NCBI GenBank assembly: GCA_934636825.1
Contig: CAKUBG010000007.1
Span: forward strand, 1 to 64,000
DNA: 64,000 nt
From: an uncultured bacterium
Lineage (GTDB): Bacteria > Vulcanimicrobiota > Xenobia > Xenobiales > Xenobiaceae
Direction of reading: 5' to 3'
The notes beneath the pieces are model-generated. The model was given only the letters and a program-made list of their open reading frames with translations. It made no database searches and was not told the origin of the DNA. The translations under genes and the position numbers were made by a program. Below, piece after piece: positions 27,157 through 36,232 of the stretch. How positions within the stretch are numbered: the first letter of the stretch is position 1; every line of letters begins with the position of its first letter.

Positions 27157-28263
27157 GTGGTCAATAAATTATTTGGTTTCTATGGTAAATTGTGGTTGAG
27201 AGTAAACATTATTGCGTCTTCACTTATGATATGGCTTTCTAATCTGAGTCAAGCTCAAGAAAGCGAGCCTAGCCAAAATTTTGCTCCTCCAGCCAATTTC
27301 GGTTCAGATAGTTCAAATGCTGTCGATTTAAGTTTATTGGCTACGCGCCAGCAAATGCTTTTAATTTTGCTGGCCCTAATCGCTTTAGCTATCTATGTCG
27401 CCGTGCGTTGTCTAAAATATGAACGCCGATTAAAAGGTTTAGAAGCCCAACTTGCCGCTCCGGAGCTTGGCTTGCATGGTGCCAAATATGAACGCTTAAA
27501 GTGGGACGATCTTTTCCGCTCTATCGAGGAAGGATTGCCTATTTTACCGGGACTTTGCTTCGATCGACCGCGCCTTTTGGTTTTAGGGTGTCCCGGAGCT
27601 GAAGAAATACCTCCACAAACCGAGTTCGCTCACAATCCGCGTTTAAATCTTCTCTTAAATTGTGCTTTTACGGTGCTTAACGAGCCTACTCAAAAGTTGT
27701 TTGTCTTTTCCAGGCGTTTGGGAGTGCGCCAAATAGGCTGGGGCTTGTTATCTTTAGTTGCTAAAACCGATTTCAACAAGTTAAGCGAAACAGAAAAAGC
27801 GGAAGTATGGCAAAAAGCTAATTTGAACGATTGGGAAGACAGCTTGTATTGTTTTTCCGGTTATTCAGCTTCATTGGCTGAGTTGCATCGTTTGCTTAGT
27901 AATTTTGCTGATAAAGATTTAGAATTTACTTTAATTCTCGATGGTTGGGACTTTTTGCATGAGGAAAGGGACAATAAGTCGGAACAAAATGCGCCCAAGC
28001 AGCAAGAATTGTGGAAGAAATACGCTCAGAGTTTATCAGTTTTAGCTCAAAGGGGACATGCTGGCATTATTTTGTTGCTTAATACCGATAGTCTAGAGTG
28101 GCAACAGCGCGGTCTCTGGGCTGAAAATTGGGCGGAAATAGAGATTACTTCCGATCCGCAATTGCATTATAAAGCTCAAGGCCAGTGGACAAATTACGAT
28201 GGCTCCAGAGTTGTTATCGAGCACCGTTGGGGATGCTCTCCTGAAAGCGGCCTTCTGAGGTAG
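27157..28263 (+). CDS. Membrane-tethered DnaB/RecA-fold-like protein lacking Walker A
   Basis: 368 residues. An N-terminal signal-like segment (VNIIASSLMIWLSNLSQA) and a second membrane segment (MLLILLALIALAIYVAV) precede a soluble domain. That domain follows the order of the DnaB helicase RecA fold: KLFVFSRRLGVRQIGWGLLSL (for FSLEMS..QL..R), the D-W run, LILDGWDFL (Walker B-like, for VIDYLQL) and LAQRGHAGIILLLN (for LA...PVIALSQL). The Walker A position reads GCPGAEEIPPQTEF, so ATP binding is unlikely. It heads a membrane cluster with the MBL-like and GT-C genes. The fold assignment is an inference by pattern; function unknown. GTG start. Confidence 0.55.
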   Translation: MVNKLFGFYGKLWLRVNIIASSLMIWLSNLSQAQESEPSQNFAPPANFGSDSSNAVDLSLLATRQQMLLILLALIALAIYVAVRCLKYERRLKGLEAQLAAPELGLHGAKYERLKWDDLFRSIEEGLPILPGLCFDRPRLLVLGCPGAEEIPPQTEFAHNPRLNLLLNCAFTVLNEPTQKLFVFSRRLGVRQIGWGLLSLVAKTDFNKLSETEKAEVWQKANLNDWEDSLYCFSGYSASLAELHRLLSNFADKDLEFTLILDGWDFLHEERDNKSEQNAPKQQELWKKYAQSLSVLAQRGHAGIILLLNTDSLEWQQRGLWAENWAEIEITSDPQLHYKAQGQWTNYDGSRVVIEHRWGCSPESGLLR

Positions 28264-28269
28264 CAAAAA

Positions 28270-29340
28270 GTGGCGGATATTGGTTTCAAGTCAGTAAAAG
28301 TGCACCGCTATATTATAGGTACGGTCGCTTTGCTTCAGTTTGTATTGTTAGCTTATTTGTTAGCTTATTTTACAGTTTTCCCTAATGAATCAAAAATAGA
28401 GCTTGAAGCCGGAGCTCCTATGCAAAATGCTGACAATTTAGCTTTTTCTAAGGCCGAAATTCTAAATACGGTCTCACTTCTCAGCGGCAGTCAATTTACC
28501 GGACGCTGCGAGGACAATCCCTTAAGTTTTAATATCAATTATTCTGCTCATAATATGATGTGGTTTTTATTGGATCGTCCCAGCAATTCTAAAGCGCCTT
28601 TACTCAATTGGCCTTCAAAATATCGTCATGTTAAAGAGGAAATTTGGCAAGAATTTAGCCGCAATATTCAAGATGGAGTAATCAACTTTCTTTATGATAC
28701 CGGATCTAATGCTTCAATGAGAGATTCTTGGAGCGGTTTTGTAGTCGAAACTCTCAATCGTTCTTCGCTTATGCCCTGGCAAAAAAGGCTAGATTTTGTA
28801 GCTATTTCTACGCTTAATCATGATAACGGTTTTGATTTTATTAACAGCTTAAATAGCAAGACGATTTTTCTTTGTCCCAATATTACTCCCTATAAATTTA
28901 CAGAAATTACTTCTTTGGAAGTAGCTAAAAATGTGCAAGTTATTACTGTACCGCCGGGTATTTATCCACTTTTTGAAGGGGTCTGGACTTTGGTTGTGCC
29001 TGTAGATAGAAATAAATTTGCTCTCGATTTTCTGGTGCGCCGCCGTGACGGAACCTTAACGCTTTTCTGCGGTTCCGGTTATGGAGATTTTGCCGATAGA
29101 TTTTCCTTAATTAACAATTTGCTCCATGAAACGCCTTCTTTAATCGTGGGTAACTTTAACGATAGCTATTTAATGTGGAACGATTCCAACCTAAAGTATA
29201 TGAAACAATTGGCCGCTCAATATCCCCATATGAAAATTGAAGCTTGCGGCGGAGTCGGTTTTTCTGAATATGAGTTTTTGCGCAGTATTTTCGGTGACAA
29301 TGTATATTGCGGCAATTTGGGTGAGAGGATCTCGCTGTGA
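28270..29340 (+). CDS. Membrane-anchored metallo-beta-lactamase-fold pseudoenzyme
   Basis: 356 residues: a membrane anchor (YIIGTVALLQFVLLAYLLAYFTVF) then a domain that follows the DHPS-like (dihydropteroate-synthase type, MJ0301) metallo-beta-lactamase family from end to end. NFLYDTGSN matches ILFDTGxS; FVAISTLNHDNGFDFI matches VVLSHGHYDHTGGL; LTLFCGSGYGDF matches VVTGCSHxGI; LIVGNFNDSYL matches VIGGFHL; and IEACGGVGF...FGDN..CGNLGERI matches the CHCTG...FGD end. Every metal-ligand His is replaced, so it should not bind the catalytic metals. GTG start; stop overlaps the next start by 4 bases. Confidence 0.65.
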   Translation: MADIGFKSVKVHRYIIGTVALLQFVLLAYLLAYFTVFPNESKIELEAGAPMQNADNLAFSKAEILNTVSLLSGSQFTGRCEDNPLSFNINYSAHNMMWFLLDRPSNSKAPLLNWPSKYRHVKEEIWQEFSRNIQDGVINFLYDTGSNASMRDSWSGFVVETLNRSSLMPWQKRLDFVAISTLNHDNGFDFINSLNSKTIFLCPNITPYKFTEITSLEVAKNVQVITVPPGIYPLFEGVWTLVVPVDRNKFALDFLVRRRDGTLTLFCGSGYGDFADRFSLINNLLHETPSLIVGNFNDSYLMWNDSNLKYMKQLAAQYPHMKIEACGGVGFSEYEFLRSIFGDNVYCGNLGERISL

Positions 29341-31286
29341 GTTGGTTTCAAAACAATAAACATAAACTGCTGGGAGTAGTTGCTTTATTTAGCTTTGGAC
29401 TTTTGGCTTTTATACTGTTTGAAGGCTGGAATTTTCCTTACGCTTCTGCTTATGCAGGACGTCCGGGCGGAGAATTAGACGGCTGGTTGTGGCGCTATTG
29501 GTGGACTAAAAAGCTCATTTCTACAGCTTGGAATAGTGGCGCTTCTTGGCAATATATGCTCTGGTTGGTTTCTGTGGCCGGCTCTTACCCTGAAACAGGC
29601 AACCTTTCCGATTTGTGGCTTTTTTCTTGGCCTTTAGAAACTATTTTTGGCGCTCCGCTTTACTTTAATGTAAAAACTTGGCTGATTTTTGCTCTCAACG
29701 GTTTCAGTGGTTATTTGCTTGGTTGCTATCTATTTAAAAACAGAGCCGCCGGCTGGCTTAGCGGAGCGGTCATGGTTTTTTCTCCTTACTGCCTAACCGA
29801 ACTAGATAGCGGTCGCATTCGTCAAGCTATCATTTTTCCTATGGTTTTTTATTGCTTGGCTTTAATAAGGCTTTACCGCAAGCCAAGTTTGGGGCTGGTT
29901 GCCGCTGTAGGGTTCTGGGGCGGTTTGACAACTATCATTTATCTTTTTTACGGTCAATCGCTGCTTATTTTTACGCTGATTTTTTTACTGTGGAATATTG
30001 TCTGCGGAAGTTACGGCCATTTTACTAAGTCCAAAGCGCTTTACTTGCTGGCGGCTGGCGTTTTAACTGTAGCTGTGGCTTTGCCTTCCGGATTGGCTTA
30101 CTTGGCTATGATCTTTCGCGGCAACGATTTGCCCGAACTGGTATTATTTAGCAATTTCCCTTCTTTGGAGGTGCTTCTTTCTCCCGAGCCGGAAAAAATT
30201 TTACAGCAAAACGATCCTCTGTTAACTTCTTTTCAGCGTTTTCGTTTCGATTCGTTGCCTTGGCAATATCCTTTTGCGGTGAAATATACTCGCAATTTGC
30301 CAATTTTGGTAACTTTAATGAGCATATTGGCCGTTCCTTTGCTGTGGTTTAGCAAAGAAAATATTGGCTGCTCCGAGGCAGAGAAAGAGCAAAGTGAGCC
30401 GGAGTCTTTTACTTGCGCTCAAGCCGGGCCTTGGCTTTTAAGTTTGTTATTATTTTATTCGCTGACTTTAGGCCCTTATTTACAAGATATCAATACCGGA
30501 GACTATATTGGCAAATTGCACGGAGGTTTAGCTACTCCTTACGTGCTCTTTTTCAAATATTTGCCGGCTTTTGCTCGCCTTTTTTCTCCAGTGCGCATGA
30601 GCGCTATGATGCTTATTGCGGCCTCCATTTTGAGTGGAGCTATCGTGTACACTTTACAAAAATGGCACCGAAACCGTTTAGTTAGTTGGATTGTGGCTTT
30701 AACAGCGGCTTTTTTAATTGGCGCCAATAATTTTTATTGCCAGGCTGCTCCTATTACTTCTTTTAATATAAAAACTCCTCAATGCTATTCTCGTTTGGCT
30801 TCTCAACCTGGAGTCTTTATGGTTGCCGAAGTGCCTATACGTACCGGCGATTATTTGCAATATTATCAAATTGTGCACGGCAAACGTTTGCTTTTGGGGT
30901 GGGCTGATGGCGCCACTCCGCCAAACTATCCGCAATCTAATTTGCAAAAGCTGACTAAAACTATTCCTGACTTGGAAAAAAACACTTTTTTGCAATTCAT
31001 TGAGCAACTCAATGTCGATCCCAATTCCGACATCGAGTTCGATTATCTTGACTACCAAAAGTTAATTGAAGAGGGATTGCTTTATATTATTGTGCATGAA
31101 CGCAGTTGCTGGAATATCGATCCCCAAAATGGAAGATACTTTTATGATAGCTATTGCCACACGCTCAGTATGCTTTTTGGCGCTCCCCAAGATCAAGATA
31201 TTGAAGAAGTATTTGTGCAAGGTAGCGATACTCCGAGCCAATACGGCGTGGCTGTTTTCAGAATTGACAAGCTTAAGTTGCCTTAG
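29337..31286 (+). CDS. Multispan membrane protein, GT-C / YfhO-like
   Basis: 649 residues with about 11-12 membrane segments and a C-terminal extracytoplasmic domain. The first external loop has the acidic GRPGGELDGWLWRYWW, resembling the catalytic Asp loop of GT-C glycosyltransferases, and the overall plan (helices, then soluble YQIVHGKRLLLGWADG domain) is that of YfhO/ArnT-type lipid-linked sugar transferases. It is translationally coupled to the MBL-like gene (GTGA overlap) and lies before a GT2 gene, which supports a role in envelope glycan assembly. The exact reaction is unknown. Confidence 0.65.
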   Translation: MSWFQNNKHKLLGVVALFSFGLLAFILFEGWNFPYASAYAGRPGGELDGWLWRYWWTKKLISTAWNSGASWQYMLWLVSVAGSYPETGNLSDLWLFSWPLETIFGAPLYFNVKTWLIFALNGFSGYLLGCYLFKNRAAGWLSGAVMVFSPYCLTELDSGRIRQAIIFPMVFYCLALIRLYRKPSLGLVAAVGFWGGLTTIIYLFYGQSLLIFTLIFLLWNIVCGSYGHFTKSKALYLLAAGVLTVAVALPSGLAYLAMIFRGNDLPELVLFSNFPSLEVLLSPEPEKILQQNDPLLTSFQRFRFDSLPWQYPFAVKYTRNLPILVTLMSILAVPLLWFSKENIGCSEAEKEQSEPESFTCAQAGPWLLSLLLFYSLTLGPYLQDINTGDYIGKLHGGLATPYVLFFKYLPAFARLFSPVRMSAMMLIAASILSGAIVYTLQKWHRNRLVSWIVALTAAFLIGANNFYCQAAPITSFNIKTPQCYSRLASQPGVFMVAEVPIRTGDYLQYYQIVHGKRLLLGWADGATPPNYPQSNLQKLTKTIPDLEKNTFLQFIEQLNVDPNSDIEFDYLDYQKLIEEGLLYIIVHERSCWNIDPQNGRYFYDSYCHTLSMLFGAPQDQDIEEVFVQGSDTPSQYGVAVFRIDKLKLP

Positions 31287-31309
31287 TTTTAAGATAAAGT
31301 TAGGGCAGG

Positions 31310-31326
31310 GGCCGGAGCTTCCGGCC
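31310..31326. repeat. Perfect GC-rich palindrome in intergenic gap
   Basis: GGCCGGAGCTTCCGGCC, flanked by a longer GTTAG/CTAAC pairing (31299-31335). Forms a stable hairpin without a T-run, perhaps an mRNA-stability element or a regulator site between the GT-C and GT2 genes. Confidence 0.5.
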
Positions 31327-31361
31327 TCGTAACTAACAGGCTCACGCAGACTAGGAAAGCA

Positions 31362-32084
31362 GTGTTGGCATATATGAGCAGAGCGCTTATTATCTTAACT
31401 TATGACGAAATTGAAGGATCCAAAGCTCTATGGAGTCGTTTACCTCTAAATAGTTTTGATGAGGTGTTGGTAGTAGACGGAGGCTCTTCAGACGGAACGG
31501 TTGAGTTTTATAAAGAGCAGGGTTTAAAAGTTGTCGGTCAAGATATTCCCGGACGAGGTGAAGCTTTCAGAGTCGGCGTTAAAAATACCACTTCTTCGAT
31601 CTTAGTTTTTTATTCTCCCGATGGAAACGAAGATCCTGATGATATTGTCAAGCTATGTGAGCGCTTGGAAAACAACGAAGCTGATATAGCTATCGCTTCT
31701 CGTTTTATGAAGAATAGTCGCAACGAAGAAGATGATCAATTCTTCCGCTTCCGAGCTTGGGTAAACAGAGCTTTTACTTTTATAGCTAATACGCTTTTTA
31801 ATGATAGCGCCTACGTTACTGATACCATTAACGGTTTCCGCGCGGTCAGACGTTGTTCTTTTGAAGTTTTGAAACTTGATGAATGCGGTTTTCCTATCGA
31901 ATACCAAATGAGTATCAGAGCTATGAAAAACAAGTTGCGTATAGTGGAGATACCTACCATAGAGGGCAATCGCATAGGAGGCAAGTCTAAGTGTCTATCT
32001 TTACCGGTGGGGTGGGGACATGTAAAGGTACTTAGTACAGAAATTTGGGCTGCTTTAAAAGAAAAATTGCGCCGTCATTTTTAG
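31362..32084 (+). CDS. GT2 family glycosyltransferase (polyprenyl-phosphate sugar transferase type)
   Basis: 241-residue cytosolic GT-A fold enzyme resembling dolichyl/undecaprenyl-phosphate mannose or glucose synthases. ILTYDEIEG (nucleotide-binding N terminus), VLVVDGGSSDGT (Asp for UDP/GDP-sugar), FYSPDGNEDPDD (DxD region), ASRFM and VTDTINGFRAVRR are visible. It has no membrane segments. Such enzymes supply lipid-linked sugars to GT-C transferases, consistent with the neighbouring gene. The TTG at 31362 has AGGA at good spacing; the ATG at 31374 is the alternative. Confidence 0.82.
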   Translation: MLAYMSRALIILTYDEIEGSKALWSRLPLNSFDEVLVVDGGSSDGTVEFYKEQGLKVVGQDIPGRGEAFRVGVKNTTSSILVFYSPDGNEDPDDIVKLCERLENNEADIAIASRFMKNSRNEEDDQFFRFRAWVNRAFTFIANTLFNDSAYVTDTINGFRAVRRCSFEVLKLDECGFPIEYQMSIRAMKNKLRIVEIPTIEGNRIGGKSKCLSLPVGWGHVKVLSTEIWAALKEKLRRHF

Positions 32085-32109
32085 GTAAACTTATTTAGAG
32101 TGTGAAATT

Positions 32110-32745
32110 ATGATTGCTTCTCTTGAGGGATTATGTGTTTACAGCGGTCAAGATAGGGTCGTTTTAGAGATTAACGGAATCGGTTACGAAGTTTTTGTGA
32201 CCGAGTCTTTTGCTTCTCGCTGTATTATTGATAGGCACTATCGTTTGCAAACACTTATGATTGTGCGGGAAAATGAAATATTTTTAGTCGGTTTTACTAC
32301 GCCTCTGGAACGAGAGTTTTGTAAATTATTGACAACTATATCCGGCATCGGCCCTAAAGCTGCTTTAAAAATTCTCAATAAATATACTCCCGCCGATTTG
32401 GCCGCTTGTATTTTGGAAAATGACGTCGACTCTTTGAAAAAAGTGCCGGGTATCGGCCCCAAAACGGCCAAGCGACTCATTTTGGAACTTAACGAAAAGA
32501 TCAGTGCCATGTCTGAAAATATGTCACTGAATACCGATAGTTTCAAAGATCGTCGCTCTCAAAAAGTTGCCGAGCCGGAAAGCACTTTGCCTCCGACGGC
32601 TTTGGAAGCTGTGGCTGTGTTGGTCGGTTTGGGTTGTACTTCAGAAGAAGCGGAAAGCGCTGTCAAAGCGGCCTTGGAAGCAGGTACGGCTGCCGATTCT
32701 TCCGATTTGGTAATGGCCGCTGTCAGCGAGTTAGGAAATAATTAA
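32110..32745 (+). CDS. ruvA: Holliday junction branch-migration protein RuvA
   Basis: Tetrameric junction-binding protein that loads RuvB. 211 residues: N-terminal OB fold (MIASLEGLCVYSGQDRVVLEINGIGYEV), two helix-hairpin-helix motifs (TISGIGPKAALKIL and VPGIGPKTAKRLILEL), and a C-terminal three-helix RuvB-binding domain (TALEAVAVLVGLGCTSEEAESAV). ruvB starts 6 bases later. Confidence 0.96.
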   Translation: MIASLEGLCVYSGQDRVVLEINGIGYEVFVTESFASRCIIDRHYRLQTLMIVRENEIFLVGFTTPLEREFCKLLTTISGIGPKAALKILNKYTPADLAACILENDVDSLKKVPGIGPKTAKRLILELNEKISAMSENMSLNTDSFKDRRSQKVAEPESTLPPTALEAVAVLVGLGCTSEEAESAVKAALEAGTAADSSDLVMAAVSELGNN

Positions 32746-32751
32746 GGTCTT

Positions 32752-33780
32752 ATGTTTAATTTGCCTCGTCAGCTTTCGCCCCGCAAAGCTTCTGCGGAAG
32801 AGAGTGAAAACGAAAAGAGTTTGCGTCCCCACAATATAGGCGAATATGTGGGCCAAACCGACATCGTAGAAAATTTGCGTGTTTTTATCAAGGCAGCTTC
32901 GCAGCGACGTGAGCCTTTGGATCATATTTTGCTTTCCGGCCCTCCTGGTTTAGGCAAAACTACTTTGGCTCAGTTGGTCGCTTCAGAAATGGGCGTAGAA
33001 ATGAGGGCTACTTCCGGCCCGGCTATTTCTAGGCCTATCGATCTTTTGGTATTGTTGCACGGACTGAAGCCGCGTCAGGTTCTCTTTATAGACGAAATAC
33101 ATCGCCTTTCTCATGTTGTAGAAGAGATATTGTATCCGGTTATGGAAGATCTCTCTTTCGACCGCATTATTAGCAAAGGCAACTCCAAAGGAGCTATTCA
33201 ACATCGCGTGGCTCCTTTCACCTTGGTTGGAGCCACCACTCGTTCCGGAGCTTTGTCAGCCCCTTTGCGATCCAGGTTTGGCATTTTAATGCAATTAAAT
33301 TTTTATACGCCCGACGAACTGGCTAAGATTGTGCGCCGTTCTGCCTCTCTTTTAGATATCAGCATCGATACGGGAGGTAGCTTAGAAATAGCCAGGCGTT
33401 GCAGAGGAACCCCACGTATAGCCAATCGTCTAATAAAGCGCGTGCGCGATTTTGCTCAAGTTGAGGGAGAAAAGCAAATTACGGCAGAAATCGCTTCTTA
33501 TGCGTTGGAGCGTATGTCTATCGATTCTTACGGTCTCGATTCTATCGACAGGCGCATTTTAGATATTTTGATCAATACTTATAAAGGGCAACCGGTTGGA
33601 CTGACTACTTTGGCAGCAGCTATAGGCGAAGAACCAGACAATTTAGAAGATGTGTACGAACCTTATCTTTTGGCTTCCGGTTTCTTGTTGAAAACTCCAC
33701 GTGGACGCGTAGCCGGCCCTAAAGCCTACGAACATTTAGGCTTGGAGCCAATTCCTTCGGAAAATGGCGCTGCCGAATAA
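32752..33780 (+). CDS. ruvB: Holliday junction helicase RuvB
   Basis: AAA+ motor driving branch migration with RuvA. 342 residues, full length. Walker A GPPGLGKTT at about 63-71, Walker B LFIDEIHRLS (DEIH 114-117), sensor 1 LVGATTRSG, arginine finger in APLRSRFG, and the winged-helix C terminus (GLTTLAAAIGEEPDNLEDVYEPYL). Ends at a strong terminator. Confidence 0.97.
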   Translation: MFNLPRQLSPRKASAEESENEKSLRPHNIGEYVGQTDIVENLRVFIKAASQRREPLDHILLSGPPGLGKTTLAQLVASEMGVEMRATSGPAISRPIDLLVLLHGLKPRQVLFIDEIHRLSHVVEEILYPVMEDLSFDRIISKGNSKGAIQHRVAPFTLVGATTRSGALSAPLRSRFGILMQLNFYTPDELAKIVRRSASLLDISIDTGGSLEIARRCRGTPRIANRLIKRVRDFAQVEGEKQITAEIASYALERMSIDSYGLDSIDRRILDILINTYKGQPVGLTTLAAAIGEEPDNLEDVYEPYLLASGFLLKTPRGRVAGPKAYEHLGLEPIPSENGAAE

Positions 33781-33810
33781 GTTTGTCGACTAAGTTTGCT
33801 AAGCCACAAT

Positions 33811-33871
33811 AAAAAGCCCCTTGAATGATGTTTTGCTAAAGCTAAGCAACAATTCAAGGGGCTTTTTTTTT
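33811..33871. terminator. Strong bidirectional terminator
   Basis: AAAAAGCCCCTTGAAT (33811-33826) pairs perfectly with ATTCAAGGGGCTTTTT (33851-33866), with an inner TTGCT/AGCAA stem, followed by further T. Separates ruvB from the convergent S46 peptidase gene. Confidence 0.9.
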
Positions 33872-33888
33872 GTTTAGATAATCAGTTT

Positions 33889-35958
33889 TTAATGTTTATC
33901 AGAGTTGGGCAAAAGCTCTTTAAGCAAAGCGTCGGCGTGATAAACATTGCGCAAAGCTTCCAAAATGGCTGGAGAAGCCACTGAAATATGACGGGCTTTT
34001 ACTTCATCATAGACAAAGTTGCGTACCATACCAAATTGATTGCGGTCAAAATTGAGGCCCACCAATTCGCCTTTAGTGTTGATTACCGGACTGCCGGAGT
34101 TGCCTCCTATGGTGTCTGAGGTAGCTACAAAAACCATATCGGTAGTGGGATTAACTTCAGCTTGATGGGTGCGCCAAGATTGCGGCACTTGGAAGGGAAC
34201 CGTATTTAAATGGGCCTCGGCGCGTTCGTATAAGTCGCCCAAAGTAGTGTGCCAACTTACCTCCTGGTTGCCGTCTTGATAACCTTTTACCAAACCGTAA
34301 GAAAGGCGCAAAGTAAAGGTAGCGTCGGGAGGAGTTGTCCATTTATCAATTTTGAAACGCTCGGAAGCTATTTGGGCATAAGCTTTTACTGAAGGTGCTT
34401 TGAAAAGCTTTTCATAAGCTTGGCGCACTTGGCGAGCATCGTTGTCTATAGCTAGAGCCAGCTTAATCATAGCGTCATCAGACTTTTCTAATTCTGATAA
34501 GCTCAGATAAGCCAGACGCTGTCTCTCTTTAACGTCGAATAAGCGGCAATTGTCTACTAAATAAGTGGCTCTGTCGGCAGGGCTCTGCCCTTGCAAAATA
34601 GTTTGCACTTGAGCATTGTCGGCTCCCAAGCGTTCGGCCAAGAAGGAAAAACTGGCATTGAGACGGGCTTTTTCTACGTCAGCGTAGATAGGAGCGGGCG
34701 AGAAGAGCGTTTGCTTGAGCGAATCGAGCTTAGTAGAGTTGTATTCTGGCAAATGGAGTTGAGCATTATCCTTTTCGCGAGCTAAACGAACAATATGTCT
34801 GGCTATAGAGAATAAAGGACTGGGATAGGCGTCAGCTCTTTCCAAAAGATTGTATGGCTCTTCAATAAAGCGAGCTTTTTGGCAAGCTTCTTCTATTTCT
34901 TGCCAAGGGGTTTGGTCTTTTACCAAATTGCGCAATTTGTCTTCTTGAGCTTTTTTGCGTTCCATAATGGAAGTTTGGCATAAGCCTTGATACATACCGG
35001 TATAAGCTTTGCGCGAATTGGCTATAGAACGTATATCGTTATTTATGCGCCTGGCATTTTCCGGAGAGCGTTCGGCAAATTGCAAATAAGCCGCTTCCAT
35101 GGCTCTAGCTCTGGCTAGACGATAAGGCAAACTAAAATTGCGTGTATGTAAAGTTTGGGCGTAAGTTTCCAAACGATTGGTCGTGCCAGGATGACCTACT
35201 ACAAAGACTAAGTCGTTTTCGGTCGCTCCTTGGGGATTGATGGCAAAATAATGTTGCGGCTTTACCGGTTTACCATTTTCATAGACGCGGAAAATGGTCG
35301 CATCTAAGCAAGTGCGCGGATATTCGAAATTGTCTGCGTCACCGCCGAAGAAAGCTACATCTTGTTCGGGAGCCCACACTAAACGCACGTCAGTATACTT
35401 TTTATAAGTGTAAAGACAATATTGCCCGCCTTGATAGAGCGTAACTACGTCGCAACGCAATTTTGTACGCTGGTTGGCTTCTTTTTCAATTTTGGCAATA
35501 TTAGCTTTGCGAATAGAGGCTGCTTCTTCGGCGCTCATCTTGGGAGTAATAGAAGCATTCACTTGCTTAGTTACATCTGTAATAGATTGCAAGCAATTTA
35601 TTTCTAAATTGGGAGCTTTGAGCTCTTGGGCTCTAGTTTTGGCCAAAAAGCCTTCAGCTATTAAATTGCGCTCAGGAGTGCTCAATTCAGAAAGGGTTTC
35701 ATCGGCTATATGATGGTTAGTAATAACTAAACCATCGGGAGAAATAAAGCCTCCGGAACCACCATTATTGAAACGCACAGCTGCGTGCATGGCGTCGTTG
35801 AGCCATTTGTCGCTCAAGTTGAAGTGGTATTTTTTGGCTAATTGGGCTTTGGGAGGAGCATTAAAAGGGAACATACCTTCGTCAGCATAGCTTAAAGAAG
35901 GCAGGGCTAAAGCTATAGCTGCACCCAGTAATAAAGCGGAAAATTTAGGATTGATCAT
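33889..35958 (-). CDS. S46 family dipeptidyl peptidase, DPP11-like
   Basis: Periplasmic serine exopeptidase that removes dipeptides from oligopeptides. The 689-residue product has a signal peptide (MINPKFSALLLGAAIALALPSLSYA); an upstream in-frame ATG would put 60 non-homologous residues before it, and GGGA precedes the chosen ATG. Catalytic His is in ITNHHIAD (about residue 83) and Ser621 in GGNSGSPV. Arg639 in LNFDRN lies exactly 18 residues after the Ser, the spacing of Ser655/Arg673 in Porphyromonas DPP11, where Arg selects Asp/Glu at P1 (DPP7 has Gly). Specificity for acidic residues is therefore inferred. Monocistronic. Confidence 0.9.
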   Translation of the reverse strand: MINPKFSALLLGAAIALALPSLSYADEGMFPFNAPPKAQLAKKYHFNLSDKWLNDAMHAAVRFNNGGSGGFISPDGLVITNHHIADETLSELSTPERNLIAEGFLAKTRAQELKAPNLEINCLQSITDVTKQVNASITPKMSAEEAASIRKANIAKIEKEANQRTKLRCDVVTLYQGGQYCLYTYKKYTDVRLVWAPEQDVAFFGGDADNFEYPRTCLDATIFRVYENGKPVKPQHYFAINPQGATENDLVFVVGHPGTTNRLETYAQTLHTRNFSLPYRLARARAMEAAYLQFAERSPENARRINNDIRSIANSRKAYTGMYQGLCQTSIMERKKAQEDKLRNLVKDQTPWQEIEEACQKARFIEEPYNLLERADAYPSPLFSIARHIVRLAREKDNAQLHLPEYNSTKLDSLKQTLFSPAPIYADVEKARLNASFSFLAERLGADNAQVQTILQGQSPADRATYLVDNCRLFDVKERQRLAYLSLSELEKSDDAMIKLALAIDNDARQVRQAYEKLFKAPSVKAYAQIASERFKIDKWTTPPDATFTLRLSYGLVKGYQDGNQEVSWHTTLGDLYERAEAHLNTVPFQVPQSWRTHQAEVNPTTDMVFVATSDTIGGNSGSPVINTKGELVGLNFDRNQFGMVRNFVYDEVKARHISVASPAILEALRNVYHADALLKELLPNSDKH

Positions 35959-36167
35959 AAAGAATATTTCCCATTCAACGCTATTCTTTTCCTGCTGTTT
36001 GTTCTTTTGGCTTTGTAGCCTCTCCAATGTGAGCAATTTTAAGAAGAGGTTTAGCGCTTCGCACGGCAAAAACGTCCGCCACAACAGAAAAGGCATGAGT
36101 CTAAAATTTCGTTTTATCGAGTAATGGGTCAGTGCCAATCTATAAAAAATGTAAAAGAACAGATTAA

Positions 36168-36204
36168 CGGCTCGATCTATATCGAAGCCGAGTTTTTCTT
36201 TTTA
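36168..36204 (+). terminator. Terminator-like hairpin in the trkA leader
   Basis: CGGCTCGAT (36168-36176) pairs with ATCGAAGCCG (36181-36190, one bulged A), then GTTTTTCTTTTT. It lies about 30 bases before the trkA start with no rightward gene upstream, so it may be an attenuator or the end of a small transcript. Confidence 0.5.
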
Positions 36205-36232
36205 GCCATAGCTGTGAAGGGAATATTTCTAT

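Noticed and set aside
31264..31269. TTGACA near the end of the GT-C gene as a promoter
   Set aside because: No -10 at 16-18 bases; lies in coding sequence.
35959..36232. Possible ydaO (c-di-AMP) riboswitch upstream of trkA
   Set aside because: The consensus purine-rich core and pseudoknot bases were not found; only a generic terminator-like hairpin is present.
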